This document shows, one piece after another, positions 23,354-31,761 of a DNA stretch of 39,214 bases (position 1 is its first letter; every line of letters starts with the position of its first letter). The DNA is from Treponema sp. GTDB lineage: Bacteria > Spirochaetota > Spirochaetia > Treponematales > Breznakiellaceae. Position numbers and translations under genes: made by a program. The stretch is from NCBI GenBank assembly GCA_031268385.1, contig JAIRXH010000140.1, positions 1-39,214 of the forward strand, read 5' to 3'. The notes below the pieces were generated by a model, which saw nothing but the letters and a program-made list of their open reading frames with translations, made no database searches and was not told where the DNA came from.

Positions 23354-26342
23354 GATCTTTCCTGTCCTTGGCCCCGGCCGGCGGGGCCGGGGGCAGCGGC
23401 GCCGCCCATCCTATAAAGAGCAGGACGATGCCGGCGATAAAAAAGGACACTATCCGCCTTCCCGCCCCGGTTCCGGCAAGATCGAAGAGCAGGAGTTTCG
23501 CCACATCGGCCACCGTAAGAACGGCGCCGGCTATCCATATCCGCCTGCCGCCGGTCCTGTTCCCTATGATGATGTGGACTATGCCGTAGACGGCCCAGAG
23601 GATGAAAAGACAGAGGTGAAACACGTAGGAAGAGACTATCCCTTCCCAGGGGATTCGGCCGTAAAAATGAACGCTCCGGGCGGTAACGGCAATGGTAAAA
23701 ACAAAAAACGCGCAGTCGGCAATTGTTACAAGCGCCGCCGTTTTGAGTCCCCTGAAGCCGGAGGATTTTTCGCCGGGTCCTACCGTAGAAACGGTTGTGT
23801 TTCTTTTCATCAGCGAAAACTGCCAGAGGAGAAAGAGGACCAGGCAGAACGCCTCTTCCAGATCAAGCGGATTGATGACAGGAATGTACAGGGGAAGGGG
23901 ATCGGGATCGCCGGGAAGAAAGACCGTTACGATGAACCAGAGGGCCATGACGCAGGAGAGGATAAGGGGAAGAACGAAGAACATACACCGGTTTCTCTCA
24001 CCATCCGGGGCGCGTCTGGCAAGAATGCCCGCCGCCGCCATGACGGCGAATATGGGGAGGAGTCCCGCGAAACTGGTCCATGATTCGGAGAGAAGAAGCG
24101 CGGCGGTGAGCGCCCGTCCCGAGAGGCTTGTGACGACAAGGGCAATGAGGATTCCCGCGAGCAGCCACACTCCGTGAAAGATTTCCCGCACCATCTTCCG
24201 CGTGATAAAGAGGACAAGGGCCTGACCCGCGAAGAAGACCGGCCAGCCCAGGCGGTACAGTCCGTAAAAAAAATTGACGCTGAAGAGGCGGCCGTCCGCG
24301 TTGACAAAACCGTTCGCCGCGCCTGCGGCCGCGAGGTAGAAGCCGTACACGAGGGAGGGAAGGGCGCCTGAAAGCAGCGCCCGCAGGTCAAAGAGCCGCG
24401 CCGCCGCGCACGAAGCAAGAGCCGTCGCCGAACAGAAGATGAGAAAAAGCGCCTGGGAAAACAGAAGCGTCCTTTTCAGTTCAAAATACCAGCCGCCGAA
24501 CCACCAGGCAAAGGCCCATACCGCCATGACAAGGGGAAAGGCCGGATAAAAAATCCGCGTAAAAAAATCCGTTCCGTCCCGCTTTTTCCGGCATTGTTCG
24601 GCAATAACGACAAAGAGGAAGGCGGCGAACGAAATTACAAGGGACCCCGAAAAACGGGAGCCGCGAAAAGCGCTTTCCCCGGCGCCCGCTTCGCCAAAGG
24701 CAAAGACTATGGCGGCGGCGACGTGGAGCACAAGCCCTGCCGCGGCGGGACGGAAACGGTTCCACCGCCGTCCGAGGAAGAAAAAAGCCGCCCCTTCCGC
24801 CGCCCAGACCGCGCTTGTTATGCGCGGCGAAAGTTCCAGAGGCACGGCCAGATTCGCGAGGAGAGCCGCGAGAAACAGAAAACCTTCCGCGTGAAGGCGC
24901 AGCCTGCGGAGCTTCCAGATTAACAGCGCGAAACCGGTGTAAAACACGGAGAAGGAAAAACAGATAATCGCGTAGCCGTGTTCAACGCGGGAAAAGACCA
25001 TCCACTCAAGAAAGGCCCCAAGTATGGGGGTAAGAATGATCAGCGTTCCGTCCGAACGGGCGCCCAGGCGGGCGGTTTTTTCCGGATTTTCAGGAGAAAT
25101 TTTTCCGGCGTCTTTGACGCAGAGAAAAGTGAAGAGCAGGATATACGCGGCAAAGAACGGCTGGGAAGACGGGAAGAGACCAGGCTCGTAGTAATAGGCC
25201 GTCCAGTACAGGGAGGCGGCGAAGGTGGAAAAAAACGCCAGGAGGTCAAGAGCTTTCCAGCGGCGGAAAAACGCGATGACAAAGACCCCCGCGTCAAGAA
25301 CCAGATAGTACGAAAAGAGGAACACGTGGCTTTCCGTTCCGAAGGAAAGGAGATGCGGGGCCGCGAAGCCCCCAAGAAAACCGAAGACGGCCAGAACCTG
25401 TGAACCCCGTGTTTTCCCCGTGTCCTGGAAAACCGCCATGATTACCAGGGAAGGGACGAAGAGGCTCATGATGACAAGAGATGCCGCCGCCGGAAAATAG
25501 GGGGTAAGTCTGTGGGCGGCGTACACGGAGAGGTACAGTATGCCTATACCGCCCCCCTGCAGGAGGAGAAAATAGACGGGCCGCTTTTTTCTGAAACGCC
25601 ACCCCAGGGCAAGCATCACTATCCCGCAGAGCGCTGCGGCGGCTATTCCCATTTCCACGGTAAAGAAGCCGCGCCGCGCCAGCCAGGTAATGAGCGTGGC
25701 GAAACCGGCAATGAGGAGGATGACGCCCCCCGCCGCCCAGAGGTTTCCCCCGCGTACAAAGGCCGCCGCCTGATCCCGAAGCCCGCCTGACCTTTCCTCC
25801 CAGGTTTCCGCCGCCGTTACGGGAGGCCGCGCGGAGGGCTCTGCCGCGGGAAGCTGCGCGGCCGCCCCGGAGGGCTCTGCCGCGGGAGGCTGCGCGACCG
25901 CCCCGAAAGGCTCTGCCGCCGGAAGCGACGCGGTCCCGAAGGCGGTCTTTGCCGCGGGAAGCTGCACGGCCTCCGCCCCGAAAGGCTCTGCCGCCGGAAG
26001 CGGCGCGGTCCCGGAAGCGGTCTCTGCCCTGGGAGGCGGCGCGGTCCCGAAGGCGGTCTTTGCCGCGGCCGGAAGTTCCCCGGCGGCAAGAGGCGGCGCT
26101 TCGGCCGGGGCGGCGGGAGACGGCGGTGTTTCCGCCGCCGGAACGGTTCCGGCCGTTCTTTCGGGGAAAAGTTTTTTTTCGGGAACATTCCCCGCACGCT
26201 GTTCCAGCGTGTATATACGGCTTTCAAGCCGGGCTGCGCGTTTTTCGGCATCGCCCGCTTTTCCCAGAAGCACCGCCACCCCGATAACGGCGAACAGAAA
26301 CGCGCCGGTTACCAGAAGGCCAAGTAAAAAAAACGCCGTCAA
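23346..26342 (-). CDS. DUF2339 family polytopic membrane protein
   Basis: This very large inner-membrane protein (998 aa) begins with one membrane helix (residues 3-25), a short coiled-coil (about 30-50) and an Ala/Pro-rich low-complexity stretch (about 65-180, repeats described separately). More than 20 hydrophobic segments follow (from about 195 to the end), the pattern of DUF2339. A motif near the start of the membrane part, WAAGGVILLIAGFATLITWL, is typical of the family. The start is TTG 26342 with AGGGAG 5 bases upstream, 13 bases after the pfp stop. Function unknown; the family is associated with the cell envelope. The strict coupling with DUF3999 and DUF4139 suggests one complex. Confidence 0.8.
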   Translation of the reverse strand: MTAFFLLGLLVTGAFLFAVIGVAVLLGKAGDAEKRAARLESRIYTLEQRAGNVPEKKLFPERTAGTVPAAETPPSPAAPAEAPPLAAGELPAAAKTAFGTAPPPRAETASGTAPLPAAEPFGAEAVQLPAAKTAFGTASLPAAEPFGAVAQPPAAEPSGAAAQLPAAEPSARPPVTAAETWEERSGGLRDQAAAFVRGGNLWAAGGVILLIAGFATLITWLARRGFFTVEMGIAAAALCGIVMLALGWRFRKKRPVYFLLLQGGGIGILYLSVYAAHRLTPYFPAAASLVIMSLFVPSLVIMAVFQDTGKTRGSQVLAVFGFLGGFAAPHLLSFGTESHVFLFSYYLVLDAGVFVIAFFRRWKALDLLAFFSTFAASLYWTAYYYEPGLFPSSQPFFAAYILLFTFLCVKDAGKISPENPEKTARLGARSDGTLIILTPILGAFLEWMVFSRVEHGYAIICFSFSVFYTGFALLIWKLRRLRLHAEGFLFLAALLANLAVPLELSPRITSAVWAAEGAAFFFLGRRWNRFRPAAAGLVLHVAAAIVFAFGEAGAGESAFRGSRFSGSLVISFAAFLFVVIAEQCRKKRDGTDFFTRIFYPAFPLVMAVWAFAWWFGGWYFELKRTLLFSQALFLIFCSATALASCAAARLFDLRALLSGALPSLVYGFYLAAAGAANGFVNADGRLFSVNFFYGLYRLGWPVFFAGQALVLFITRKMVREIFHGVWLLAGILIALVVTSLSGRALTAALLLSESWTSFAGLLPIFAVMAAAGILARRAPDGERNRCMFFVLPLILSCVMALWFIVTVFLPGDPDPLPLYIPVINPLDLEEAFCLVLFLLWQFSLMKRNTTVSTVGPGEKSSGFRGLKTAALVTIADCAFFVFTIAVTARSVHFYGRIPWEGIVSSYVFHLCLFILWAVYGIVHIIIGNRTGGRRIWIAGAVLTVADVAKLLLFDLAGTGAGRRIVSFFIAGIVLLFIGWAAPLPPAPPAGAKDRKDHA
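25834..26060 (-). repeat. Degenerate in-gene tandem repeats
   Basis: Units of 36 bases (12 residues, LPAAEPSGAAAQ-like) start at 25834 and 25870. A compound 75-base unit starts at 25906 and again at 25981 (AAAGGCTCTGCCGCCGGAAG shared). They encode an Ala/Pro-rich linker in the DUF2339 protein with alternating LPAAEPFGA and AAKTAFGTA motifs. Recombination between units could vary the linker length. Confidence 0.7.
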
Positions 26343-26355
26343 CGGGGCTCCCTTT

Positions 26356-28011
26356 TCACGTATGCTCCAGCTTCAGGGTTTTGGAAGGTTGATCCGCAAC
26401 CTCAGGCGGCCCGAAGTACTGCACCGCGCCGGGAAAAAGGAAGCAGGTTTTGACCGCCCAGGTATCCCGCTGGGCGTCGAATGTTTTGAAAGGCCTTCCG
26501 TCAAGATCCACCAGCGCCTTTTTTATGACGGGCTTTTTCACGCCGTGACGCTGTTCCATATTCATCATCATGGTAAGGGGAACGCCTCCCGCCTTCCATT
26601 CCGAAACAGGGGCGGTAAGGTTGCGGACGCTGGAAAGGTAGCCTGAAAGTCCCGACGCGATGAGGGCGAAGGCGCCAAAGCCGAGGCTGTAACAGTAATC
26701 GGCGTCGAAGTTGGAAGGGAACGCGCAGCGGCCTTCATAGCCGATAAAGTGCCCGAGGGGGCTGAATTTTCCCCTGTAAAGCCCGCCTTTTTTCATCGCC
26801 TGGAGTTTCTTTTCGGTCATGCTGATGAGGAGTTTTTCCGTTTCGATGCGGGAGACCTGGACATTTCCGTGGGGGTCCCGGTCCACAAGAAATTCCTTCG
26901 CTATGTCGGGGGGAAGGCTCTGAAGCAGGCGGTACGAACTTTCCGACAGCTTCTTTCCCAGCCAGTAGAGCTGATCGATGAAGGAGCTGATCGAGGCAAA
27001 TTCCTCCGTGTCGCCGGCTATGGCGTCGTTGAGTTCCTCTATGAGTTTTTTTATTTCCGGGATGAATTCCACGAGCCCTTCGGGAACAAGCACCACGCCG
27101 AAATTTTCGTGGTTTTCCGCCCGCCTTACAACGGACGCGCAGATATGATCCACCACCTGATCCAGCGAAAGCCCCTTGGTTTCCACTTCTTCCGAGACAA
27201 GGCAGATGTTGGGCTGTGTCTGGAGGGCGCATTCAAGGGCTATATGGCTTGCCGCCCTTCCCATGAGCTTGATGAAGTGCCAGTATTTTTTCGCGCTTGC
27301 CGCGTCCCGTTCAATGTTTCCGACAAGTTCGCTGTAGGTTTTGCAGGCGGTGTCAAAACCGAAGGAGATTTCGATATATTCGTTTTTAAGATCCCCGTCT
27401 ATGGTTTTCGGACAGCCTATAACCTGGGCGTCAGATCCCTTCTCCTTGAGGTATTCGGCCAGAAGGGCCGCGTTGGTGTTGGAATCGTCTCCCCCGATGA
27501 TCACCACCGCGTCAAGGCCGAGTTTCTGTATGGTGGCGAGGGAAAAGGCAAACTGCTCGGGGGTTTCGATCTTGGTTCTGCCCGAGCCTATCATGTCAAA
27601 GCCGCCGGTATTGCGGTACGCGTCAATGATTGTATCCGTCAGTTCAAGCGTCCTGTTTTCGACAAGCCCGCCCGGACCTCCCTGGAATCCGAAAAGTTTC
27701 GACGCGGAATTGCCTTTTTTAAGGCCGTCGTAAAGACCCGCGATGACATTGTGCCCGCCGGGGGCCTGTCCCCCCGAAAGTATGACGCCCACCCTGAGTT
27801 CGCGGTGTATGGTTTCGTTTTTTCCCCTGACAAACGAGACCAGCGGCTTGCCGTAGGTATGCCTGAACAGGGCCTTCAGATCTTCCCTGTCGGAGATCGA
27901 TTCGGTTGGAACGCCCAACTCGACGGCTATATCGCCAATATCCCCGGCAAGGCTGGCGGGGAGTCTTGGTGTATAGCCGTAGCGGGCTTTTTGCAGGGGA
28001 GATACGTCCAT
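26356..28011 (-). CDS. pfp: Pyrophosphate-dependent phosphofructokinase
   Basis: This cytoplasmic enzyme (551 aa) interconverts fructose 6-phosphate and fructose 1,6-bisphosphate using pyrophosphate. The length and features match the long (beta-like) PPi-PFK clade found in spirochaetes and plants. The phosphate-binding motif is GGDDS at 173-177; the second Asp replaces the Gly of ATP enzymes and marks PPi specificity. The catalytic motif PKTIDGD is at 201-207. Further family blocks are [13 protein letters not shown] and [21 protein letters not shown] precedes the ATG, with a promoter at 28056-28085. It is the first gene of a tight operon with three envelope proteins, an odd partnership for a glycolytic enzyme. 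Confidence 0.95.
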   Translation of the reverse strand: MDVSPLQKARYGYTPRLPASLAGDIGDIAVELGVPTESISDREDLKALFRHTYGKPLVSFVRGKNETIHRELRVGVILSGGQAPGGHNVIAGLYDGLKKGNSASKLFGFQGGPGGLVENRTLELTDTIIDAYRNTGGFDMIGSGRTKIETPEQFAFSLATIQKLGLDAVVIIGGDDSNTNAALLAEYLKEKGSDAQVIGCPKTIDGDLKNEYIEISFGFDTACKTYSELVGNIERDAASAKKYWHFIKLMGRAASHIALECALQTQPNICLVSEEVETKGLSLDQVVDHICASVVRRAENHENFGVVLVPEGLVEFIPEIKKLIEELNDAIAGDTEEFASISSFIDQLYWLGKKLSESSYRLLQSLPPDIAKEFLVDRDPHGNVQVSRIETEKLLISMTEKKLQAMKKGGLYRGKFSPLGHFIGYEGRCAFPSNFDADYCYSLGFGAFALIASGLSGYLSSVRNLTAPVSEWKAGGVPLTMMMNMEQRHGVKKPVIKKALVDLDGRPFKTFDAQRDTWAVKTCFLFPGAVQYFGPPEVADQPSKTLKLEHT

Positions 28012-28036
28012 GAGAGCCTCCTTTAGACGTTTGTTT

Positions 28037-28051
28037 CCGGTGTATAACCGG
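28037..28051. promoter_or_regulatory. CCGGT-N5-ACCGG inverted repeat at the pfp start site
   Basis: The 5-bp arms CCGGT and ACCGG flank GTATA directly at the transcription start predicted from the promoter at 28056-28085. This is a suitable place for an operator or 5'-UTR hairpin, but no matching regulator is known to me. Confidence 0.3.
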
Positions 28052-28055
28052 ACAT

Positions 28056-28085
28056 ATCATAACGCGGAAGGGGACTGTGGCGCAA
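28056..28085 (-). promoter_or_regulatory. pfp operon promoter
   Basis: On the minus strand TTGCGC (28080-28085) is followed after 18 bases by TATGAT (28056-28061). It lies about 45-70 bases before the pfp ATG and just downstream of the 21-bp repeat array. Confidence 0.45.
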
Positions 28086-28155
28086 GAAGAGGGCAAGGGT
28101 AGGTGCTCCCGGCCAAAGAAGGCCGGAGGAAAGCGTCATCCGGACGCGCTGAAAC

Positions 28156-28194
28156 GGACTTGTTCGGACAGCCCCCGGGTTGATGAACAAGTCC
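28156..28194. repeat. Hairpin flanking the 21-bp repeat array
   Basis: GGACTTGTTC (28156-28165) and GAACAAGTCC (28185-28194) form perfect 10-bp arms with a 19-base loop. It ends 5 bases before the repeat array. Another stem CCGGCC/GGCCGG lies at 28109-28126. Confidence 0.55.
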
Positions 28195-28199
28195 ATTAT

Positions 28200-28289
28200 G
28201 CGCATGCGCACGATCGTTATGCGCATGCGTATGATCAGTATACGCATGCGTATGATCAGTATACGCATGCGCACGCATGCGTATAATCG
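28200..28289. repeat. 21-bp palindromic tandem repeat array
   Basis: Units start at 28200, 28221, 28242 and 28263. Units 2 and 3 are nearly identical (RCGCATGCGTATGATCAGTAT; one base different). Each unit carries the palindrome GCATGC and most carry a GATC palindrome; unit 4 has a second GCATGC in place of GATC. The array lies in the 458-base gap between metQ and pfp, upstream of the pfp promoter. A 21-base period equals two DNA turns, as for an array of protein-binding sites on one face. Confidence 0.85.
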
Positions 28290-28374
28290 TTGTAAACATG
28301 CCCTGGGACGCTGCCGGGGCGCCGGCAGGTACGTTCCGGTCCCACGAAATTACCGGATAGTGGAAGAAATGGTG

Positions 28375-28447
28375 ACCGCAAAGTCGAAAAAGTCGAACAG
28401 TTTCGGGGCAACGTAAGGGTTTTTCCTTCCTTTTTCGACTTCGCGGT
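28375..28447. terminator. Long inverted repeat downstream of metQ
   Basis: Arms of 18 bases (28375-28392 and 28430-28447) match at 17 positions and contain AAGTCGAAAAAG / CTTTTTCGACTT. The loop is 37 bases. It follows the metQ stop by about 20 bases on the minus strand and could end the met operon, although a T-run after the stem is missing. Words in its right arm (TTCGCGGTGAA) also occur in the repeat at 4-131. Confidence 0.4.
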
Positions 28448-28469
28448 GAATTTTTTGTTTAACAGGCTG

Positions 28470-29309
28470 CTAGAAAGCCGGAATCACCGCTCCCTTGTAG
28501 CGGCTTTCGATAAAGGTACGGACCTCTTCGGAACGCAGGGCGGAGACAAGCGCCGTGATTGCCGGGTCGTTCGCCCTGTTTTTCTTTACCGCGATAATAT
28601 TCGCGTAGGGAGAGTCTTTGCCTTCGCGGAACAGCACCTTCGTGGTGTCTATGCCGGCTTCCAGTACCTTGTTTGTGTTGGTAATATACACGTCGAAATC
28701 CTGGCGTACCCGGAGAATCAGCGCGGAATCGAGCTCCTGCAGCTTTACCGGCTTCGTGTAGGTGTCAACGGTATTGGCGACTGTGGTCTGGTACACATCC
28801 GTTCCTTTTTTCAGCGTGATAAAACCTGCCTGTTCAAGGATGATGAGCGCCCGGTACTCGTTGGTGGCGTCATTCGGGATGGCGATGACGGCGGTGGCGG
28901 GTATCTGGCCGGTACTTGTGTACTTTTCAGAATACGCGCCAATCGGCTCAACGTGGATGTTTCCGGCGTTCACCAGGTCGAATCCCCGTTCCGCGATAAT
29001 GGAGTTGAGGTAGGGTTCGTGCTGGAAAAAGTTGGCGTCAAGCTCTCCGGTCGCTACCTGCTCGTTTGCCAGAGAGCTGTCTGTCCGGGTGTTGACCTCA
29101 AGCTCGATTCCTTCCGCCGCAAGGCGCGGTTTTATGAACTCAAGCAGTTCGGCGTGAGGCACAATATCGGCCTGCACCACGAGCTTTACCCTGGCGCCTG
29201 CGGAATTTGCCGCCGCTCCATTTCCGTCCTCTTTGCCTCCGGCGAAAACCGGCGCACTTGACAATCCGATTGTCAAAACGGCCACTACAAACATGGAAAG
29301 TTTACGCAT
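28470..29309 (-). CDS. metQ: Methionine ABC transporter binding protein (MetQ/NlpA)
   Basis: This is the exported D/L-methionine-binding protein (279 aa) of MetNIQ. The signal peptide MRKLSMFVVAVLTIGLSSAP ends near VFA-GGKED. Family motifs follow: KLVVQADIVPHAELLEFI, LDANFFQHEPYL, and AVIAIPNDATNEYRAL. Most MetQ proteins are lipoproteins with a Cys at the cleavage site; none is visible here, so it may be free in the periplasm. A strong AAGGAGGGAG site precedes the ATG. It is third in the operon, 85 bases after metI. Confidence 0.93.
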   Translation of the reverse strand: MRKLSMFVVAVLTIGLSSAPVFAGGKEDGNGAAANSAGARVKLVVQADIVPHAELLEFIKPRLAAEGIELEVNTRTDSSLANEQVATGELDANFFQHEPYLNSIIAERGFDLVNAGNIHVEPIGAYSEKYTSTGQIPATAVIAIPNDATNEYRALIILEQAGFITLKKGTDVYQTTVANTVDTYTKPVKLQELDSALILRVRQDFDVYITNTNKVLEAGIDTTKVLFREGKDSPYANIIAVKKNRANDPAITALVSALRSEEVRTFIESRYKGAVIPAF

Positions 29310-29394
29310 AAACTCCCTCCTTATATTTTTTCAGGCACAGGGCTGGCCTTAATGCCCGAATTTACCCACCATTTTGTCCGCGGATCCGTTCCGC

Positions 29395-30093
29395 TCAGAT
29401 TAGATGACGCCGCTTCAGTATGCCCTTGGCGATGCCGTTGCCTATGATCTGCACGGCGGTCACCAGGACGACAAGCGCCGCTACCGAGGCTATGAGCATA
29501 TCCACACGGAAACGCTGGTAGCCGTAACGCACCGCGACATCTCCCAGGCCGCCCGCGCCGAATGAACCGGCAAGCGCCGTCGTGGAAATTACCGCAATCA
29601 CGGCAACGGTAAAGGCGCGGGTTAAAGCGGGCAGGGCTTCCGGCAGCATTACCTTGAACACAATCGAGCCGGCGCGGCTTCCCATCGATTTGGCGGCCTC
29701 GAACTTTCCCTTGGGTACTTCGAGGATGCTGTTCTCCACGAGCCGGGCATACATGGGAATGCAGGTGAAAGCCAGCGCAAATACGCAGGCGCTCGGCCCG
29801 TAGGAAATCCCGATGATAAGGCGCGACAGGGGCAGGGTCAGAATGATGATGATGACGCTGGGCATGGAACGCAGCGCGTTGATGACGCCGCCCAGGACGT
29901 TGTTAAAGGCCGGAAGCGGGCGGAGTCCGTCCCGGTCGGTCAGTACCAGCGCGACGCCCAGTACAAGCCCGAACATGCCGGTGAGAATCGTGGTAAACGC
30001 CGTCATATAGAGGGTTTGCAGGATTGACGGCCCTACGATGCTCCACACCTCGGCCCCGAAAGCGCGGCGAATGTTCTCCCATAACGCGCTCAT
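29395..30093 (-). CDS. metI: Methionine ABC transporter permease MetI
   Basis: This inner-membrane permease (232 aa) has five predicted membrane helices and the family motifs GLVLGVALVLTD, NALRSMPSVIIIILTLPLSR and the EAA-like loop AAKSMGSRAGSIVFKVMLPEA, plus SFGAGGLGDVAVRYGYQRF. All are typical of MetI. ATG 30093 overlaps the metN stop as ATGA and has GGAGG 7 bases upstream; a start at 30114 would lie inside metN. It pairs with two MetN ATPases to import methionine delivered by MetQ. Confidence 0.95.
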   Translation of the reverse strand: MSALWENIRRAFGAEVWSIVGPSILQTLYMTAFTTILTGMFGLVLGVALVLTDRDGLRPLPAFNNVLGGVINALRSMPSVIIIILTLPLSRLIIGISYGPSACVFALAFTCIPMYARLVENSILEVPKGKFEAAKSMGSRAGSIVFKVMLPEALPALTRAFTVAVIAVISTTALAGSFGAGGLGDVAVRYGYQRFRVDMLIASVAALVVLVTAVQIIGNGIAKGILKRRHLI

Positions 30094-30902
30094 ATCCCGC
30101 CTCCTTCCTGCCACTCGCGGTTTGACAGATCGCGGTTAATCTTCATAAACAGCCGCGCGGTCTCGCTCCTGGGGTTGAGAAACACGCTTTTCACGCTGCC
30201 GGATTCGGCGATAAGCCCGTCCTGCAAAACAGCCATGTTGTTGCAGGCGTAGCGCACTACTTCAAGCTGATGGGTGACAAGGATTATCGTCAATTTCAGT
30301 TTCCTGTTAATGTCGATGAGCAGGTCAAGAATGGAAAGCGCGGTGAGCGGGTCAAGGGAACTTGTCGCCTCGTCCGAGAGCAGGATGTCCGGTTCGTTCG
30401 CCAGCGCGCGGGCGATGCCGACCCGCTGTTTCTGGCCGCCTGAAAGCTGCCCCGGGAACAAATCGCGCTTGTCCGCGAGGCCGACCATTTCAAGTATTGC
30501 CATGACGCGTTTTTTTACCTGTTCGTGTTTCATGCCGGCAATCTCCAGCGGATAGGCCGCGTTTCCCAGAACGGTACGCGAGTCCAGCAGATTGAACTGT
30601 TGAAAGATTACGCCGATCTTGCGCCGCCGGTGTTCCAGATCCCGTGTTTTAAGGGCCGTTATCACGGAGCCGCCGATGGTAACGCTTCCCGCGTCGGGCG
30701 TTTCGAGCTGGTTAAGGCAGCGCAGCAGGGTGGTCTTGCCCGCGCCGCTAAAACCGACAATGCCGAAAATGTCCCCTCTGGAGACGGACAGGTCAATGCC
30801 TTTGAGTACGGCAAAATCCCCGTTCCGCCCGTGAAACGTCTTGCGGAGTCCCTGTATCTCGATGAACTCACCCATTACCGGCGCCTTGTTGATAATTGTC
30901 AT
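30090..30902 (-). CDS. metN: Methionine ABC transporter ATPase MetN (short form)
   Basis: This ATPase (270 aa) drives methionine import. Walker A is GFSGAGKT (50-57), the Q-loop follows at FQQFNLLDSRTV, the signature LSGGQ is at 153-157, and Walker B ILLSDE at 173-178. The MetN-type spacing and neighbours make the assignment firm. E. coli MetN has about 340 residues because of a C-terminal NIL/ACT domain that senses methionine; that domain is missing here, so transinhibition is probably absent. AAGG lies 5 bases before ATG 30902. No SAM riboswitch fits in the roughly 40-base leader. Confidence 0.93.
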   Translation of the reverse strand: MTIINKAPVMGEFIEIQGLRKTFHGRNGDFAVLKGIDLSVSRGDIFGIVGFSGAGKTTLLRCLNQLETPDAGSVTIGGSVITALKTRDLEHRRRKIGVIFQQFNLLDSRTVLGNAAYPLEIAGMKHEQVKKRVMAILEMVGLADKRDLFPGQLSGGQKQRVGIARALANEPDILLSDEATSSLDPLTALSILDLLIDINRKLKLTIILVTHQLEVVRYACNNMAVLQDGLIAESGSVKSVFLNPRSETARLFMKINRDLSNREWQEGGGI

Positions 30903-30939
30903 AGTTACCTTGTCCCTATATCTTATAATTTACTTAGTA

Positions 30940-30968
30940 ATAGTATGATATGATACGAAATTTGTCAA
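30940..30968 (-). promoter_or_regulatory. metNIQ promoter
   Basis: On the minus strand TTGACA (30963-30968) is followed after 17 bases by TACTAT (30940-30945). A palindrome TTACT-A-AGTAA lies at 30930-30940, next to the -10 box, and could be an operator. The start codon of metN is 38 bases from the -10 box. Confidence 0.65.
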
Positions 30969-31043
30969 GGGGGCCTGAGGCAAAGCTGTGCTTTGTCTTT
31001 TAGCGCCTTTTAACGCCGCCCCGATAAATGTATAGGTGTCCTT

Positions 31044-31745
31044 TCAGCCAATTGTCGTGCCGGTAAATTCTTCCCCACAGAGGATTTTTTTCAGGTTTTC
31101 GAGGTTCCGTCCGGCGGCGCAGATGACTTTGAGCCCTATTTTGGCCGCGTGCCGGCTTGCGACCGGATCGAAGGGCACGTTTTTTCCCGGCGTCCATTCG
31201 TCTCCTGTAAGGGCGCGGAAATCTTCCCACGAGATCGCGTCAACCGGTTTCGCGCCGGGGTCCTCTCGGGGATCGGCGGTGTAGACTTTTTCTATGTTGG
31301 AAAGGTTCAATACAAGCGGCGCGTTGAAACGCTCCGCGAGAAGCACCGCGTCGTAATCGGAAGAAAAGCCCGGTTTCCAGCCCGAAGCGACAAGAACGCG
31401 GCCTACAAACGGTTCCACCTGGGTAGGATTGGTCACCACGTCCTGGGTGCACCAGTCGCCCATAACAGCCTTTATGAGCCGGGCGTTAAGCCGCGTCGCC
31501 ATTATCCCTATCCAGTCCGCCTCCTCGCTGGAAACGGTTCCTCCGGGGTGAACATGCGGCGCTATGTTCCGGTACGCTTCTTGCCAGCCCCGCGCGGGTC
31601 CGCCGCCTCCTGTCACAAGAATAAAGCGCCGCTTTTCGTCCCGGACCAGAAATTCCCCGATAAGGGCGCCGAAATCCCTTACAAATTCTTCGTCCACCCC
31701 CAGGGGCGCGACTATGGAACCGCCCAAAGAAATTACCGTAACCAT
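31044..31745 (-). CDS. pyrH: UMP kinase (archaeal-type)
   Basis: This cytoplasmic amino-acid-kinase-fold enzyme (233 aa) phosphorylates UMP to UDP. The N-terminal nucleotide-binding stretch is VISLGGSI, followed by FILVTGGGGPARGWQ and the substrate-binding part KPGFSSDYDAVLLAERF. LNLSNIEKVYTADPREDP is the hallmark ATP-binding block of UMP kinases. The sequence resembles archaeal UMP kinases more than the E. coli type. ATG 31745 is chosen for the AGGGAGG site 8 bases upstream; the frame is open further but overlaps the transglutaminase gene. It is the last gene of the cysS operon, 16 bases after its neighbour. Confidence 0.85.
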   Translation of the reverse strand: MVTVISLGGSIVAPLGVDEEFVRDFGALIGEFLVRDEKRRFILVTGGGGPARGWQEAYRNIAPHVHPGGTVSSEEADWIGIMATRLNARLIKAVMGDWCTQDVVTNPTQVEPFVGRVLVASGWKPGFSSDYDAVLLAERFNAPLVLNLSNIEKVYTADPREDPGAKPVDAISWEDFRALTGDEWTPGKNVPFDPVASRHAAKIGLKVICAAGRNLENLKKILCGEEFTGTTIG

Positions 31746-31761
31746 AGAGTATTCCTCCCTT

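Noticed and set aside
26749-28026. 425-codon + strand frame opposite pfp
   Set aside because: Antisense to an unmistakable PPi-PFK; no motif, signal or ribosome site.
28200-28289. CRISPR array
   Set aside because: The period is 21 bases with no spacers; it is a plain tandem repeat and no cas genes are present.
28180-28416. Small gene encoding MRMRT-type repeats
   Set aside because: The open frame exists only because the 21-bp repeat is a multiple of three; there is no ribosome site.
30903-30939. SAM riboswitch before metN
   Set aside because: The leader is far too short for any known SAM-binding fold; only a small TTACT/AGTAA palindrome is present.
30981-30995. Terminator between pyrH and metN
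   Set aside because: CAAAGC-TGT-GCTTTG with TCTTTTAG is oriented for the + strand while both genes are on the minus strand; too weak to call.
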